DNA from: Pseudomonas solani
GTDB lineage: Bacteria; Pseudomonadota; Gammaproteobacteria; Pseudomonadales; Pseudomonadaceae
DNA: 64,000 nucleotides
Assembly (NCBI RefSeq): GCF_026072635.1
Contig: NZ_AP023081.1
Span: forward strand, 6,382,501-6,446,500
Direction of reading: 5' to 3'
The notes under the pieces were generated by a model. That model ran no database searches and had not been told where the DNA came from. It saw only the letters and a list, made by a program, of their open reading frames with translations. The translations under genes and the position numbers were made by a program. This document shows positions 7,680 to 16,415 of the stretch, piece after piece (position 1 is the stretch's first letter; every line of letters starts with the position of its first letter).

Positions 7680-8756
7680 ATGGCCGACATCTTTGAAAAC
7701 CCCATGGGCCTGATGGGCTTCGAATTCATCGAGCTGGCATCGCCGGTGCCCAACCTGCTGGAACCCATCTTCGCCAGCATGGGCTTCACCAAGGTGGCCA
7801 CCCACCGCTCCAAGGACGTGCACCTGTATCGCCAGGGCGAGATCAACCTGATCCTCAACAACGAGCCGAAGAGCGCCGCCTCCTATTTCGCCGCCGAGCA
7901 CGGCCCCTCCGTGTGCGGCATGGCCTTCCGTGTGAAGAACGCGCACAAGGCCTATGCCCGCGCCCTGGAGCTGGGTGCCCAGCCGATCGAGATCCCCACC
8001 GGCCCGATGGAGCTGCGCCTGCCGGCAATCAAGGGCATCGGCGGCGCGCCGCTGTACCTGATCGACCGCTTCGGCGAAGGCTCGTCCATCTACGACATCG
8101 ACTTCGAGTTCATCGAAGGCGTGGAGCGCAACCCCAGGGGCGCCGGGCTGAAGATCATCGACCACCTCACCCACAACGTGTATCGCGGGCGCATGGCCTA
8201 CTGGGCGGACTTCTACGAGAAGCTGTTCAACTTCCGCGAGATCCGCTACTTCGACATCAAGGGCGAGTACACCGGCCTGACCTCCAAGGCCATGACCGCG
8301 CCGGACGGCATGATCCGCATCCCGCTCAACGAGGAATCCTCCAAGGGCGCCGGGCAGATCGAGGAATTCCTCATGCAGTTCAACGGCGAAGGCATCCAGC
8401 ACGTGGCCTTCCTCACCGACGACCTGGTGAAGACCTGGGACGAGCTCAAGGCCCTGGGCATGCGCTTCATGACCGCACCGCCGGCCACCTACTACGAGAT
8501 GCTCGAAGGCCGCATCCCCAACCATGGCGAGAAGGTGGAGCGACTGCAGAGCCGTGGCATCCTGCTGGACGGCTCCACCGAGGCCAACGACCGCCGCCTG
8601 CTGCTGCAGATCTTCTCGGAAACCCTGATGGGCCCGGTGTTCTTCGAGTTCATCCAGCGCAAGGGCGACGACGGTTTCGGCGAGGGCAACTTCAAGGCCC
8701 TGTTCGAATCCATCGAACGCGACCAGATCCGCCGGGGCGTGCTCACCACCGAGTGA
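7680..8756 (+). CDS. hpd: 4-hydroxyphenylpyruvate dioxygenase
   Basis: 358-residue non-heme iron enzyme (two VOC modules) turning 4-hydroxyphenylpyruvate into homogentisate. The three iron ligands are visible at the expected places: His162 ([13 protein letters not shown]), His241 ([11 protein letters not shown]) and Glu323 ([11 protein letters not shown]). The length equals that of the Pseudomonas enzymes. AAGGAG lies 8 bases before the ATG, and a strong terminator follows the stop. It supplies the substrate for HmgA, encoded 1.6 kb downstream beyond a REP-rich gap. Confidence 0.96.
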   Translation: MADIFENPMGLMGFEFIELASPVPNLLEPIFASMGFTKVATHRSKDVHLYRQGEINLILNNEPKSAASYFAAEHGPSVCGMAFRVKNAHKAYARALELGAQPIEIPTGPMELRLPAIKGIGGAPLYLIDRFGEGSSIYDIDFEFIEGVERNPRGAGLKIIDHLTHNVYRGRMAYWADFYEKLFNFREIRYFDIKGEYTGLTSKAMTAPDGMIRIPLNEESSKGAGQIEEFLMQFNGEGIQHVAFLTDDLVKTWDELKALGMRFMTAPPATYYEMLEGRIPNHGEKVERLQSRGILLDGSTEANDRRLLLQIFSETLMGPVFFEFIQRKGDDGFGEGNFKALFESIERDQIRRGVLTTE

Positions 8757-8771
8757 GTCACCGCCGCAACG

Positions 8772-8797
8772 AAAAAGCCCGCATCCGCGGGCTTTTT
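8772..8797 (+). terminator. Rho-independent terminator after hpd
   Basis: AAAAAGCCCGC, loop ATCC, GCGGGCTTTTT: an 11-bp perfect stem ending in five T, 15 bases after the hpd stop. Confidence 0.9.
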
Positions 8798-8818
8798 CAT
8801 GGGTCGGCAGGTTTGCCT

Positions 8819-8850
8819 GTGGGAGCGGTTTCAACCGCGAAGCGCATCGC
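8819..8850. repeat. REP element (GGGAGCGG...CCGCGAA type)
   Basis: Contains GTGGGAGCGGTTTCAACCGCGAA, a palindromic REP core (GCGG-TTTCAA-CCGC) of the sort scattered in hundreds of copies in Pseudomonas genomes. Confidence 0.7.
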
Positions 8851-8925
8851 GAATGAATTGGCTCTGTCTGCGTTAAGTGTTGCTAGAGGATTTGAGCCCA
8901 GTTGATTGCCGAGCGCTGGTGATGT

Positions 8926-9200
8926 TTCTGGTTTCGCCCACCCGGGCGAGTCCCTTTTAACAATCGTCGGAATGCCGAACCACTTAAAAGGAACCAAAAG
9001 GGCTTGCCCCATCATCCGGCCCGACTGCGTCGGGTTCCCTCACTCCATCGCCGCTCTGGGGGCCGGCGCGATGGGCCATCCATGGCCTGGCGCGCCTCTC
9101 GCGGCATCCATGCCGCTCGTCCCCCGGCGCAACGACTGCGTTCGGCCTCCTGGAGGGGCCTTGGCGGCTGCTCCAACTTTCTTCGTCCAGCGCATCGCCA
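8926..9200. repeat. long Pseudomonas intergenic repeat with internal inverted repeats
   Basis: The left end has the palindrome CGCCCACCCGGGCG followed by CCTTTTAA (8953-8960) and its exact inverse TTAAAAGG (8984-8991), then GGAACCAAAAGGGCTTGCCCC. I recognise this layout (GGGCGAG, T-rich arm, AAAGGAACCAAAA, GCTTGCCCC) as a dispersed Pseudomonas element. The right boundary is uncertain. Confidence 0.55.
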
Positions 9201-9220
9201 CGCGGTGCGCACAGGCTTTC

Positions 9221-9258
9221 GTAGGATGGTGTAGAGCGAAGCGAAACCCATGCGGTGG
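9221..9258. repeat. short dispersed repeat (GTAGGATGG...GCGAAACCCAT type)
   Basis: GTAGGATGGTGTAGAGCGAA followed by GCGAAACCCATGCGG resembles a common Pseudomonas intergenic unit. Confidence 0.55.
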
Positions 9259-9374
9259 AGGTGGCATGAACCCTTGGGCGCCCGGAAATGGCCGTGCTTA
9301 AGCGCTTGCATTAAAACCACAACAGCTAACGCCATCAGAGCCAATGAATTCGCCCACAACTGCACAATGCCAAC

Positions 9375-9400
9375 GTAGGAGCGAGCTCTGCTCGCGAACG
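9375..9400. repeat. REP element (GTAGGAGCGAGCTCTGCTCGCGAA type)
   Basis: Palindromic core GCGAGC-TCT-GCTCGC preceded by GTAGGA, a second REP subtype, 26 bases after the end of the hmgR-side spacer. Confidence 0.7.
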
Positions 9401-9425
9401 CGAAGCCTACCGAGACACCCGACGC

Positions 9426-10214
9426 TCAAGCCGGACGAACACCCGCCATGCGCGCAGTGATGGATTCGGCCGCCTGCTTCAGCAACTGCGCCGCGCGGCC
9501 GCTGGTTTCGGCCTGGAAGCCGCTGGCGGCGCCGACCACGGTGATCACCCCGGCAATCTGCTCGCCCACGGCGAACACCGGTGCGGAAAGCGCATTCACC
9601 CCCGGCATCAGCAGGCCGTGCACGTGGTGCAGGCCGCTGGCGCGGATCTCGGCAATCTGCTTGCGCAGCGCCTTGGCGTCGGGCACGCCGGGCAGGTTCG
9701 CCTCCTCCTCGCGCAGCGGCGCCGTTTCGGCATCGGGCAGGTAGCTGGCGAACACCAGGCCGGTGGAAGATCCCAGCAGTGGCAGCACCGAACCCACGCG
9801 GGTGACCAGGGTCACCGCCCGCAGCGGCTGCTCGACGTGCACCACGGTGGGCCCCTTGTTGCCCCACACGGCGAGGAAGCAAGTCTCGTTGAGCGCATCG
9901 CGCAGCTCCGACAGCTGCGCCGTCGCGGCACGCACCACATCCAGCCGGCCGATGGCGGCGAGGCCGACGAACAGCGCCTCCGGCCCCAGGCCGTAGTGGT
10001 TGGTGGCCACGTCCTGCTCGGCGAAGCCGCTGGCGATCAGCGCCTGCAGGTAGCGGTGGACCTTGGCCGCCGGCATGCCGACGTGCTCGGCCAGGCGAGA
10101 CAGGGAGGTGGCCGGCGCGAGGTCGGCGAGCCCCTTGAGAATCTCGGTGCCGACTTCGGCCGCCTGTACTTTCTGCCGCTTGGGCGCCTCGGCGTCGTCC
10201 CGTTGGATGGCCAT
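9426..10214 (-). CDS. hmgR: IclR family regulator, probable homogentisate repressor HmgR
   Basis: 262-residue IclR protein. The N-terminal winged HTH at about residues 20-80 contains EVGTEILKGLADLAPATSLS and RLAEHVGMPAAKVHRYLQAL. The C-terminal effector domain contains ETCFLAVWGNKGPTVVHVEQ and GSVLPLLGSSTGLVFASY. It is transcribed away from hmgA with 102 bases between them and a perfect 7-5-7 palindrome in that gap. In P. putida an IclR protein, HmgR, represses hmgABC and is released by homogentisate. The assignment rests on family and position. The start at 10214 has GAGG upstream. Confidence 0.85.
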   Translation of the reverse strand: MAIQRDDAEAPKRQKVQAAEVGTEILKGLADLAPATSLSRLAEHVGMPAAKVHRYLQALIASGFAEQDVATNHYGLGPEALFVGLAAIGRLDVVRAATAQLSELRDALNETCFLAVWGNKGPTVVHVEQPLRAVTLVTRVGSVLPLLGSSTGLVFASYLPDAETAPLREEEANLPGVPDAKALRKQIAEIRASGLHHVHGLLMPGVNALSAPVFAVGEQIAGVITVVGAASGFQAETSGRAAQLLKQAAESITARMAGVRPA

Positions 10215-10251
10215 CTACTACCTCGGTTGGCAATGGAGGCGCTGTTATAGC

Positions 10252-10280
10252 TTGACCCTCTCAGGCTTTCAAATTACGTT
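10252..10280 (+). promoter_or_regulatory. candidate hmgA promoter
   Basis: -35 TTGACC (10252-10257), 17-base spacer, -10 TACGTT (10275-10280). The weak -10 lies inside the palindromic operator, consistent with repression by occlusion. Confidence 0.4.
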
Positions 10281-10290
10281 ATCCGTAATT
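10272..10290. promoter_or_regulatory. palindromic operator, probable HmgR site
   Basis: AATTACG - TTATC - CGTAATT is a perfect 7-5-7 inverted repeat 27 bases before the hmgA ATG, in the only gap between the IclR gene and hmgA. Confidence 0.65.
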
Positions 10291-10316
10291 CAATTACAAA
10301 AAACACAGAGGTTCTC

Positions 10317-11618
10317 ATGAGCTCCTCGCTGCCCCCCACCGCCCTCGCCTATCAATCCGGCTTCAACAACCAGTTCGCCAGCGAAGCCCTGCCGGGCGCC
10401 CTGCCCGTCGGGCAGAACTCGCCGCAGTGCCCGCCCTATGGCCTCTATGCCGAGCAGTTCTCCGGCACCGCCTTCACCGTTTCCCGCGCCGAGGCCCGTC
10501 GCACCTGGCTGTATCGCATCCGCCCGTCCGCCGCGCACCCGCGCTTCCAGCGCCTGGAGCGGCAGATCCCCGGCCGCCACCTGGGGCCGATCGACCCCAA
10601 CCGCCTGCGCTGGGATGCCCATGACATCCCCGCCGAGCGCACCGATTTCATCGATGGCCTGCTGACCATCGCCGCCACCGCCGATGCCGAGCAGGCCTCC
10701 GGCGTCAGCGTGCACGTCTACCGCGCCAACGCCTCGATGCAGCGTGCCTTCCTCAATGCCGACGGCGAATGGCTGATCGTCCCCGAACAGGGCCGCCTGC
10801 GCCTGGTCACCGAGCTGGGGCTGCTGGACGTTGAGCCCCTGGAGATCGTGGTGATCCCCCGTGGCATGAAGTTCCGCGTCGAACTGCTGGACGACAGCGC
10901 CCGTGGCTACATCTGCGAGAACCACGGCGCCGCGCTGCGCATCCCGGACCTGGGCCCCATCGGCAGCAACGGCCTGGCCAACCCCCGCGACTTCCTCGCC
11001 CCGGTGGCCCACTACGAGGACAGCGACGCGCCCGTGACCCTGGTGCAGAAGTTCCTCGGCGAGCTCTGGGCCGCCGAGCTGGACCACTCGCCCCTGGACG
11101 TGGTCGCCTGGCACGGCAACAACGTGCCCTACAAGTACGACCTGCGCCTGTTCAACACCATCGGCACGGTCAGCTACGACCACCCGGACCCGTCGATCTT
11201 CACCGTGCTGACCTCCCCGGGCGACTTCCCGGGCATGGCCAACGTCGACTTCGTGATCTTCCCGCCGCGCTGGATGGTGGCCGAGAAGACCTTCCGCCCG
11301 CCGTGGTTCCACCGCAACCTGATGAACGAGTTCATGGGCCTGATCCAGGGCGCCTACGACGCCAAGGCCGGCGGCTTCACCCCCGGCGGTGCCTCGCTGC
11401 ACAACTGCATGAGCGCCCACGGCCCGGACAACGCCAGCACCACCGCTGCCATCGCCGCGGAACTCAAGCCGCACAAGCTCGATCACACCATGGCGTTCAT
11501 GTTCGAAACCGGCCGCGTGCTGCGCCCAACCCGCTACGCCCTAGAGTGCCCGCAGTTGCAGAACGACTACGATGCCTGCTGGAACGGCATGGCCAAGACC
11601 TTCAACGGCAGGAACTGA
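10317..11618 (+). CDS. hmgA: homogentisate 1,2-dioxygenase
   Basis: 433-residue iron enzyme opening the ring of homogentisate to maleylacetoacetate. The N-terminal [17 protein letters not shown] is characteristic of the family. The iron site is visible in [20 protein letters not shown] (His and Glu near residues 332-338) and [12 protein letters not shown] (His near 368). The length is normal. The ATG at 10317 has AGAGG upstream. fahA begins 3 bases after the stop codon, so the two form one operon under the palindromic operator. Confidence 0.97.
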   Translation: MSSSLPPTALAYQSGFNNQFASEALPGALPVGQNSPQCPPYGLYAEQFSGTAFTVSRAEARRTWLYRIRPSAAHPRFQRLERQIPGRHLGPIDPNRLRWDAHDIPAERTDFIDGLLTIAATADAEQASGVSVHVYRANASMQRAFLNADGEWLIVPEQGRLRLVTELGLLDVEPLEIVVIPRGMKFRVELLDDSARGYICENHGAALRIPDLGPIGSNGLANPRDFLAPVAHYEDSDAPVTLVQKFLGELWAAELDHSPLDVVAWHGNNVPYKYDLRLFNTIGTVSYDHPDPSIFTVLTSPGDFPGMANVDFVIFPPRWMVAEKTFRPPWFHRNLMNEFMGLIQGAYDAKAGGFTPGGASLHNCMSAHGPDNASTTAAIAAELKPHKLDHTMAFMFETGRVLRPTRYALECPQLQNDYDACWNGMAKTFNGRN

Positions 11619-11621
11619 CCG

Positions 11622-12917
11622 ATGACCCAGAATGACAACCGCCGCAGCTGGATAGCCTCGGCCAACGAACACCCCGACTTCCCCCTGCAGAACCTGCCCC
11701 TGGGCATCTTCAGCCCGGTGGGCGGCACCCCGCGCGGTGGCGTCGCCATCGGCGAGCAGGTCTTCGACCTCAAGGTCGCCACCACCACCGGCCTGTTCGA
11801 AGGTGAAGCGGCCGACGCCGCGCGCGTCGCCGCCGGGGAAGACCTCAACGCCTTCTTCGCCCTTGGCGCCAACGCCCGCCGCGCCCTGCGCCGCCAACTG
11901 CAGGACCTGCTCGCCGAGGGCAGCCCCGCCCAGGCACGCCTGGAAGCCCTGGGTGCCGAGCTGCTGCCGGCCGCCGCCGACTGCCAGCTGCACCTGCCGG
12001 CGCGCATCGGCGACTACACCGACTTCTACGTGGGCATCCACCACGCCAACAACGTCGGCCGCCTGTTCCGCCCGGACAACCCGCTGCTGCCCAACTACAA
12101 GTACGTGCCCATCGGCTACCACGGCCGCGCGTCCACCGTGTGCGTGTCCGGCACCCCGGTGCACCGCCCCAACGGCCAGACCCTGCCGCCGGGCGCCGAG
12201 GTGCCGAACTTCGGCCCCAGCAAGCGCCTGGACTACGAACTGGAGCTGGGCATCTGGATCGGCCAGGGCAACGCCATGGGCGACGCCATCGCCATCGGCG
12301 AGGCGGAACAGCACATCGCCGGCTACTGCCTGCTCAACGACTGGTCCGCGCGTGACCTGCAGGCCTGGGAATACCAGCCGCTGGGCCCCTTCCTGGCGAA
12401 GAACTTCGCCACCAGCGTGTCGCCCTGGGTGGTGACAGCCGAGGCCCTGGAGCCCTTCCGCACCGCCCAGCCGGCACGCCCGGAAGGCGACCCGCAGCCG
12501 CTGCCCTACCTGCTGGATGCCAACGACCAGGCCCGTGGTGCCTTCGACATCCAGCTGGAGGTGCTGCTGCAGACCGCCGCCATGCGCGAGCGCGGCCAGC
12601 AGCCGCAACGCCTGGCCCTGAGCAACACCCAGCACATGTACTGGACCGTGGCGCAGCTGGTGGCGCACCACGCGGTGGGCGGCTGCAAGCTGCAACCGGG
12701 CGACCTGTTCGGCTCCGGCACCCTGTCCGGCCCGGAAGCCGACGCCTTCGGCAGCCTGCTGGAGACCACCTTCGGCGGCAAGCAGCCGCTGTCCCTTGCC
12801 AACGGCGAGCAGCGCACCTTCCTGGAAAGCGGTGACGAGGTGATCCTGCGCGCCTGGTGCGAGGGCGAAGGTCGGGTGCGCATCGGCTTCGGCGAGTGCC
12901 GTGGCCGGGTGCTCTGA
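11622..12917 (+). CDS. fahA: fumarylacetoacetase
   Basis: 431-residue FAH enzyme splitting fumarylacetoacetate into fumarate and acetoacetate, the last step of tyrosine breakdown. Seen: the N-terminal SH3-like lobe (LGIFSPVGGTPRGGVAIGEQ), the active-site region DFYVGIHHANNVGRLFRP, YHGRASTVCVSG, metal ligands in DYELELGIWIG, and NDWSARDLQAWEYQPLGPF. It begins 3 bases after hmgA. The third gene of the usual hmgABC set, maiA, is instead 4 kb upstream beside hpd. Confidence 0.96.
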   Translation: MTQNDNRRSWIASANEHPDFPLQNLPLGIFSPVGGTPRGGVAIGEQVFDLKVATTTGLFEGEAADAARVAAGEDLNAFFALGANARRALRRQLQDLLAEGSPAQARLEALGAELLPAAADCQLHLPARIGDYTDFYVGIHHANNVGRLFRPDNPLLPNYKYVPIGYHGRASTVCVSGTPVHRPNGQTLPPGAEVPNFGPSKRLDYELELGIWIGQGNAMGDAIAIGEAEQHIAGYCLLNDWSARDLQAWEYQPLGPFLAKNFATSVSPWVVTAEALEPFRTAQPARPEGDPQPLPYLLDANDQARGAFDIQLEVLLQTAAMRERGQQPQRLALSNTQHMYWTVAQLVAHHAVGGCKLQPGDLFGSGTLSGPEADAFGSLLETTFGGKQPLSLANGEQRTFLESGDEVILRAWCEGEGRVRIGFGECRGRVL

Positions 12918-12951
12918 GTTTCAACGCGGGCCCTCCCGGGCCCGCGCCTGT

Positions 12952-13566
12952 TCAGGCCAGCCCGCGCAGGGCCAGGGCCGCCATCCCCAGCAGCAACATC
13001 CCGCACAGCCCGTGGCTGACCCGATGCCAGGTCGGCGAGCTGTTGCGCCGCAGCCAGTCCACCAGCGCCGCACAGAGGAAGCAGCAGGCCAGCGAGGCGG
13101 TCATGAAGCCGGCGAAGAACACGCCGGCCTGGGCCATGTCCGGCGCACCGCCGACGATGCCCGCCATGGCGGTACCCAGGGCGCCCCAGTAGACGATGTT
13201 CTTCGGGTTGGTCAGCGAGATCGCCGCGCCGGTGAGCAGTGCACCGCGATCCTCATGCGCCTCCGCTTCGCCCTCCTCCGGCAGTTGCCAGGCATCGCGC
13301 AGGCTGCGCAGCCCGAGCCAAGCCAGGTAGGCCGCGCAGGCCAGGGTCAGCGGCAGGCGCACCTGGTCCTGCCCCAGCAGCAGGGTCAGCCCTGCCAGGC
13401 CGAGCACCGCCCAGACCGCGTCGCCCACCAGGGAACCGAACTGCACCAGCAGCGCCGGGCGGAAGCCATGCAGCAGCCCGCGGCGCAGGGTTTCGGCAAG
13501 CACGGCGCCGGGGGACAGGCAGAAGACCACGCCAAAGACGAAAGCCGAGCAAAACAGCAGGAGCAT
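12952..13566 (-). CDS. LysE/RhtB family amino-acid exporter
   Basis: 204-residue membrane protein with about six hydrophobic segments. The N-terminal FVFGVVFCLSPGAVLAETLRR carries the SPG motif of LysE/RhtB exporters, and SLTNPKNIVYWGALGTAMAG is the conserved N-P-K segment. It ends 34 bases from the convergent fahA stop. It is encoded downstream of, and on the same strand as, an AraC regulator (79-base gap), which may control it. The exported substrate is probably an amino acid but cannot be specified. Confidence 0.87.
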   Translation of the reverse strand: MLLLFCSAFVFGVVFCLSPGAVLAETLRRGLLHGFRPALLVQFGSLVGDAVWAVLGLAGLTLLLGQDQVRLPLTLACAAYLAWLGLRSLRDAWQLPEEGEAEAHEDRGALLTGAAISLTNPKNIVYWGALGTAMAGIVGGAPDMAQAGVFFAGFMTASLACCFLCAALVDWLRRNSSPTWHRVSHGLCGMLLLGMAALALRGLA

Positions 13567-13645
13567 GCAAACCTCGAACGATGCAGGGGAGCGGATGGGC
13601 GCATTCTGCCCGGCCCCGCGCCCATGGACTTGAACAGGATTGCAC

Positions 13646-14437
13646 TCAGGCGTTGAGCAGGCGCTTCATCTCGCCGGGGGTGATGCCGTAGGCGGCACGG
13701 AAGTGGCGGTTGAGGTGGCTCTGGTCGGCGAACCCCAGGGCGTGCGCGGCATCGGTGGCCGACCAGCCCGCGCGCAGCAGGCCACGGGCGCGGCGGGTGC
13801 GCAGCTGCATGGCCCATTGCCGGGGGCTGAGGCCGGTGTGTTTCTGGAAGGCACGCAACAGGTGGAACTTGCACAGGCCCAGCTCGGTGGCCAGCTCGTC
13901 GAGGCTCGGGCTGGCCTGCAGCCGCTCGGCCAGCAGTTCCTGCACCCGCGCCATTGGACCCACGCCTACCGCCGCCGCATCCGGCAGGGGCCCGGCGGTG
14001 CGTTGCACCAGGTGCCCGAGCCACAGCAGCAGGCGCTCCTCCGCGCGTTCGCGCACCAGGGCATCGCCACCCAGCGCCCGCTCCACCGCGTCGGCCAGGC
14101 TGGCGGCGAGGTCGGGCTGGTGGCTGCAGGCCTGCTGGAACTCCACCCGCGCCAGGCCCAGGTCATCGGCCAGTTGCTCGGCGGTGACGTAGAGGCCGAC
14201 ATAGCGCCAGGGCTCGCCCTCCTTCACCCCGCCGCCCTGGATCTGCCCCGGGTTGTACAGGGTGATATCGCCCGCGCCGGCGCGGAAGCTGCGCCGGTCC
14301 AGCCACACCTGCTCCTCACCCACCAGGTTCACGCCAATGACGCATTCGTCGTGGCTGTGCTTGGCGAAGGCGTGGCCGCTGCCGCTGTTGCTGGCGATTT
14401 CCAGGCGGCCGAGGAAGGCCTGTCGGCTGTGGAGCAT
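13646..14437 (-). CDS. AraC family transcriptional regulator
   Basis: 263-residue regulator. The N-terminal cupin sensor spans about residues 1-90 (KHSHDECVIGVNLVGEEQ, TLYNPGQIQGGG). The C-terminal double HTH has SLDELATELGLCKFHLLRAF and ATDAAHALGFADQSHLNRHF, followed by the family end PGEMKRLL. I chose the ATG at 14437 (MLHSRQ). The gene lies between a TauE-type exporter and the LysE-type exporter, all on the minus strand, a layout common where AraC proteins control amino-acid exporters. The ligand is unknown. Confidence 0.87.
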   Translation of the reverse strand: MLHSRQAFLGRLEIASNSGSGHAFAKHSHDECVIGVNLVGEEQVWLDRRSFRAGAGDITLYNPGQIQGGGVKEGEPWRYVGLYVTAEQLADDLGLARVEFQQACSHQPDLAASLADAVERALGGDALVRERAEERLLLWLGHLVQRTAGPLPDAAAVGVGPMARVQELLAERLQASPSLDELATELGLCKFHLLRAFQKHTGLSPRQWAMQLRTRRARGLLRAGWSATDAAHALGFADQSHLNRHFRAAYGITPGEMKRLLNA

Positions 14438-14484
14438 GGTGGGAACTCGGGATCGGGAGGCGCCGAGCATAACGCCCCGGCGAT

Positions 14485-15228
14485 TCAGCCGGCCAGGGCC
14501 ATCGCCCCGCGCAGCAGCGAATGCGCCCCCAGGCCCAGCAGGCCGAGGAAGAACAGCCGGCGGAACATGGCCTCGCTCAGGCGCCGGCGGATGCGCTGGC
14601 CGATTTCCAGGCCCAGCAGTGCCGGCAGCAGCATCAGCCAGGTGAGGCCGAGGTCCAGGCTCTGGCTGCCGCCGTGGATGAACAGGCCCAGGCCCAGCGC
14701 CAGGGTGGAGACGGTGAAGGACAGCCCCAGGGCCTGGATCAGCGCCTCCCGCGGCAACTCCAGGGCCTGCAGGTAGGGTACCGCCGGGATCACGAAGACC
14801 CCGGTAAGCCCCGTCACCAGGCCGGTGAGCAGCCCCACCAGCGCAGACCAGGCACCCTCTCGGCTCTTCGGGGCCGGCGGGCGGATGGACAGCAGCCCGA
14901 GCGCGCCGTAGGCCAGCAGGCAGGCCCCGAGCGCGACGGGAATCCAGGGGCTGGCGGACTCCACCAGCCAGCGCGTGGTCACCAGGGTGCCCAGGGTCAG
15001 CGTCAGCAGCAGCGGCCACAGGCGACGCAGCAACGGCAACAGGGCCGGGCCGACGAACAGTTGCCAGAGGTTGGTCAGAAGCGAAGGCACGAGCAGCAAC
15101 GCGGAGGCCTCGCCCGGCGTCATCGCCACCGCCAGCAGGCCCATCGCCACGGTGGGCAGGCCCATGCCGAGCACGCCCTTGACCAGGCCGGCGAGCAGGA
15201 AAACCAGGGCACTGAAAAGCAGCAGCAT
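14485..15228 (-). CDS. TauE/SafE family sulfite/organosulfonate exporter-like permease
   Basis: 247-residue inner-membrane protein with about eight hydrophobic segments. Both TauE halves show the glycine-rich repeat: AGLVKGVLGMGLPTVAMGLL near the N terminus and GLLTGLVTGLTGVFVIPAVP in the middle. The ATG at 15228 gives the usual start (MLLLFSALVF). It sits 47 bases upstream of the AraC gene on the same strand. Divergent from the LysR gene at 15338. The substrate is not determined. Confidence 0.85.
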   Translation of the reverse strand: MLLLFSALVFLLAGLVKGVLGMGLPTVAMGLLAVAMTPGEASALLLVPSLLTNLWQLFVGPALLPLLRRLWPLLLTLTLGTLVTTRWLVESASPWIPVALGACLLAYGALGLLSIRPPAPKSREGAWSALVGLLTGLVTGLTGVFVIPAVPYLQALELPREALIQALGLSFTVSTLALGLGLFIHGGSQSLDLGLTWLMLLPALLGLEIGQRIRRRLSEAMFRRLFFLGLLGLGAHSLLRGAMALAG

Positions 15229-15337
15229 ATCGATCACCACACAGAAGAATGGCTTTAGCTTGCGCGCTGCCGCGCCAGGGCTGAATCTGTGATTCCCGAG
15301 CCCAGGCTACGCCCTGGACGAAGCCTGGAAGCCCGCG

Positions 15338-16225
15338 ATGCGCTACGACCTGATCGACCTCAAGCTGTTCCTCGACATCCTCGACGCCGGCAGCATCACC
15401 CACGGCGCCGAGCGCAGCCACCTGGCCCTGGCCTCGGCCAGCGCGCGCCTCAAGGGGCTGGAGGAAAGCCTCGGTACGCCGCTGTTCGAGCGCCAGCGTC
15501 ATGGCGTCCGCCCTACCCCGGCAGGCCGCGCCCTGGCCCATCACGCCCGCGCGGTGACGCACCAGCTGGAACTGATGGCCGATGAGCTGGGCGACTTCGC
15601 CACGGGCCTGCGCGCACGGGTGCGCCTGCTGGGCAATACCGCCGCCCTGGCCGAGCACCTGCCCGGCGTGCTGGGCGACTTCCTGCTGATGCACCCGCAG
15701 ATCGACCTGGATATCGAGGAAAAGCCCAGCCACGCCATAGTCGAGGCGCTGACCCGGGGCCAGGCGGACCTGGGCGTGCTGGCCGATAGCACCGACATGG
15801 CCGGCCTGGAGGCGCGCCCCTTCCGCGTCGACCGCCTGCTGCTGGTGACGCGCCTGGATGACGGCAGCCTCGACGGCGACGGGCCGCTGCACTTCGAGCA
15901 GTTGCTCGGCCGCGCCTTCGTCGGCCTGGGCCGTGACAACCCGCTGCAACAGCACATCGCCGGCAAGGCGCTCAACGCCGGTCGCCACCTGGAGCTGCGC
16001 CTGCGGGTCAGCGATTTCGATACGGTCTGCAGCCTGGTGGCCCGTGGCGTGGGCATTGCCCTGGTGCCCGAGGCGACGCTGCAGCGCGCCAGGGACCGTC
16101 ACGCGCTGCGCGCCCTGCCCCTGGCCGATGCCTGGGCCACCCGCCACCTGCACCTCTGCGCCATGCGCTTCGACGCCCTGACACCCCCTGCCGCGCGCCT
16201 GGCGCAGACGCTGCTCGCCGGATAA
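15338..16225 (+). CDS. LysR family transcriptional regulator
   Basis: 295-residue regulator with the HTH at residues 1-60 (YDLIDLKLFLDILDAGSITH, GAERSHLALASASARLKGLE) and a co-inducer domain ending VARGVGIALVPEATLQRA. Divergent from the TauE-type permease (109-base gap), which is its likely target. LysR-TauE divergent pairs are frequent in pseudomonads. Start ATG at 15338. Confidence 0.87.
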   Translation: MRYDLIDLKLFLDILDAGSITHGAERSHLALASASARLKGLEESLGTPLFERQRHGVRPTPAGRALAHHARAVTHQLELMADELGDFATGLRARVRLLGNTAALAEHLPGVLGDFLLMHPQIDLDIEEKPSHAIVEALTRGQADLGVLADSTDMAGLEARPFRVDRLLLVTRLDDGSLDGDGPLHFEQLLGRAFVGLGRDNPLQQHIAGKALNAGRHLELRLRVSDFDTVCSLVARGVGIALVPEATLQRARDRHALRALPLADAWATRHLHLCAMRFDALTPPAARLAQTLLAG

Positions 16226-16238
16226 CGGGCAAAGAAAA

Positions 16239-16256
16239 GGCCGCCCGGAGGCGGCC
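16239..16256 (-). terminator. GC-rich hairpin with T-run on the minus strand
   Basis: GGCCGCC-CGGA-GGCGGCC. On the minus strand it is followed by TTTTCTTT, so it could terminate leftward transcripts; on the plus strand there is no T-run. No minus-strand gene ends here, so its use is uncertain. Confidence 0.4.
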
Positions 16257-16276
16257 GCAAATGAATCAGGAGCACG

Positions 16277-16342
16277 ATGTGTAGCGCCGAGACTAGGGCG
16301 CGATGGCTACCGAATCATGTCGGCGCCATGACCATTGCGTGA
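16277..16342 (+). CDS. 21-codon ORF in a structured leader
   Basis: CAGGAG lies 5 bases before the ATG. The peptide is MCSAETRARW then LPNHVGAMTIA. It ends 73 bases before the betaine-type binding-protein gene and overlaps a nested stem (16281-16310). I do not recognise it; it may be a regulatory upstream ORF or chance. Confidence 0.3.
   Translation: MCSAETRARWLPNHVGAMTIA
16281..16310 (+). promoter_or_regulatory. nested stem in the leader of the binding-protein gene
   Basis: GTAGC (16281-16285) pairs with GCTAC (16306-16310), and inside it GCC (16286-16288) pairs with GGC (16297-16299). Downstream, two GGCGCC copies (16322 and 16345) can also pair. Together they suggest a folded 5-prime leader. 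Confidence 0.3.
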
Positions 16343-16415
16343 CGGGCGCCAAGCAGGCGCACCCGTTCAGGGCGGTCTAACCTTCGTCCCCGTACCCGCA
16401 ACCGTGGAGAACCCC

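Larger units (their letters stand above)
8757..9425. other. 669-base gene-free gap rich in Pseudomonas repeats
   Basis: After the hpd terminator the gap holds at least four repeat units, listed separately, and no credible gene. Open frames across it on both strands are short, rich in Arg, Pro and Ser, and share nothing with known families. It separates maiA-hpd from hmgR and hmgA-fahA. Confidence 0.75.

Noticed and set aside
8906..9365. Open frames on both strands in the hpd-hmgR gap
   Set aside because: They lie in dispersed repeats, have no ribosome site and show low-complexity composition.
10290..11486. 398-codon antisense frame over hmgA
   Set aside because: Gly/Val/Gln/His-rich shadow of a strongly conserved gene.
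14438..16153. N-terminal extension of the AraC gene to 835 codons
   Set aside because: The upstream part is antisense to a TauE permease and a LysR gene and has no homology; the AraC protein is complete from 14437.
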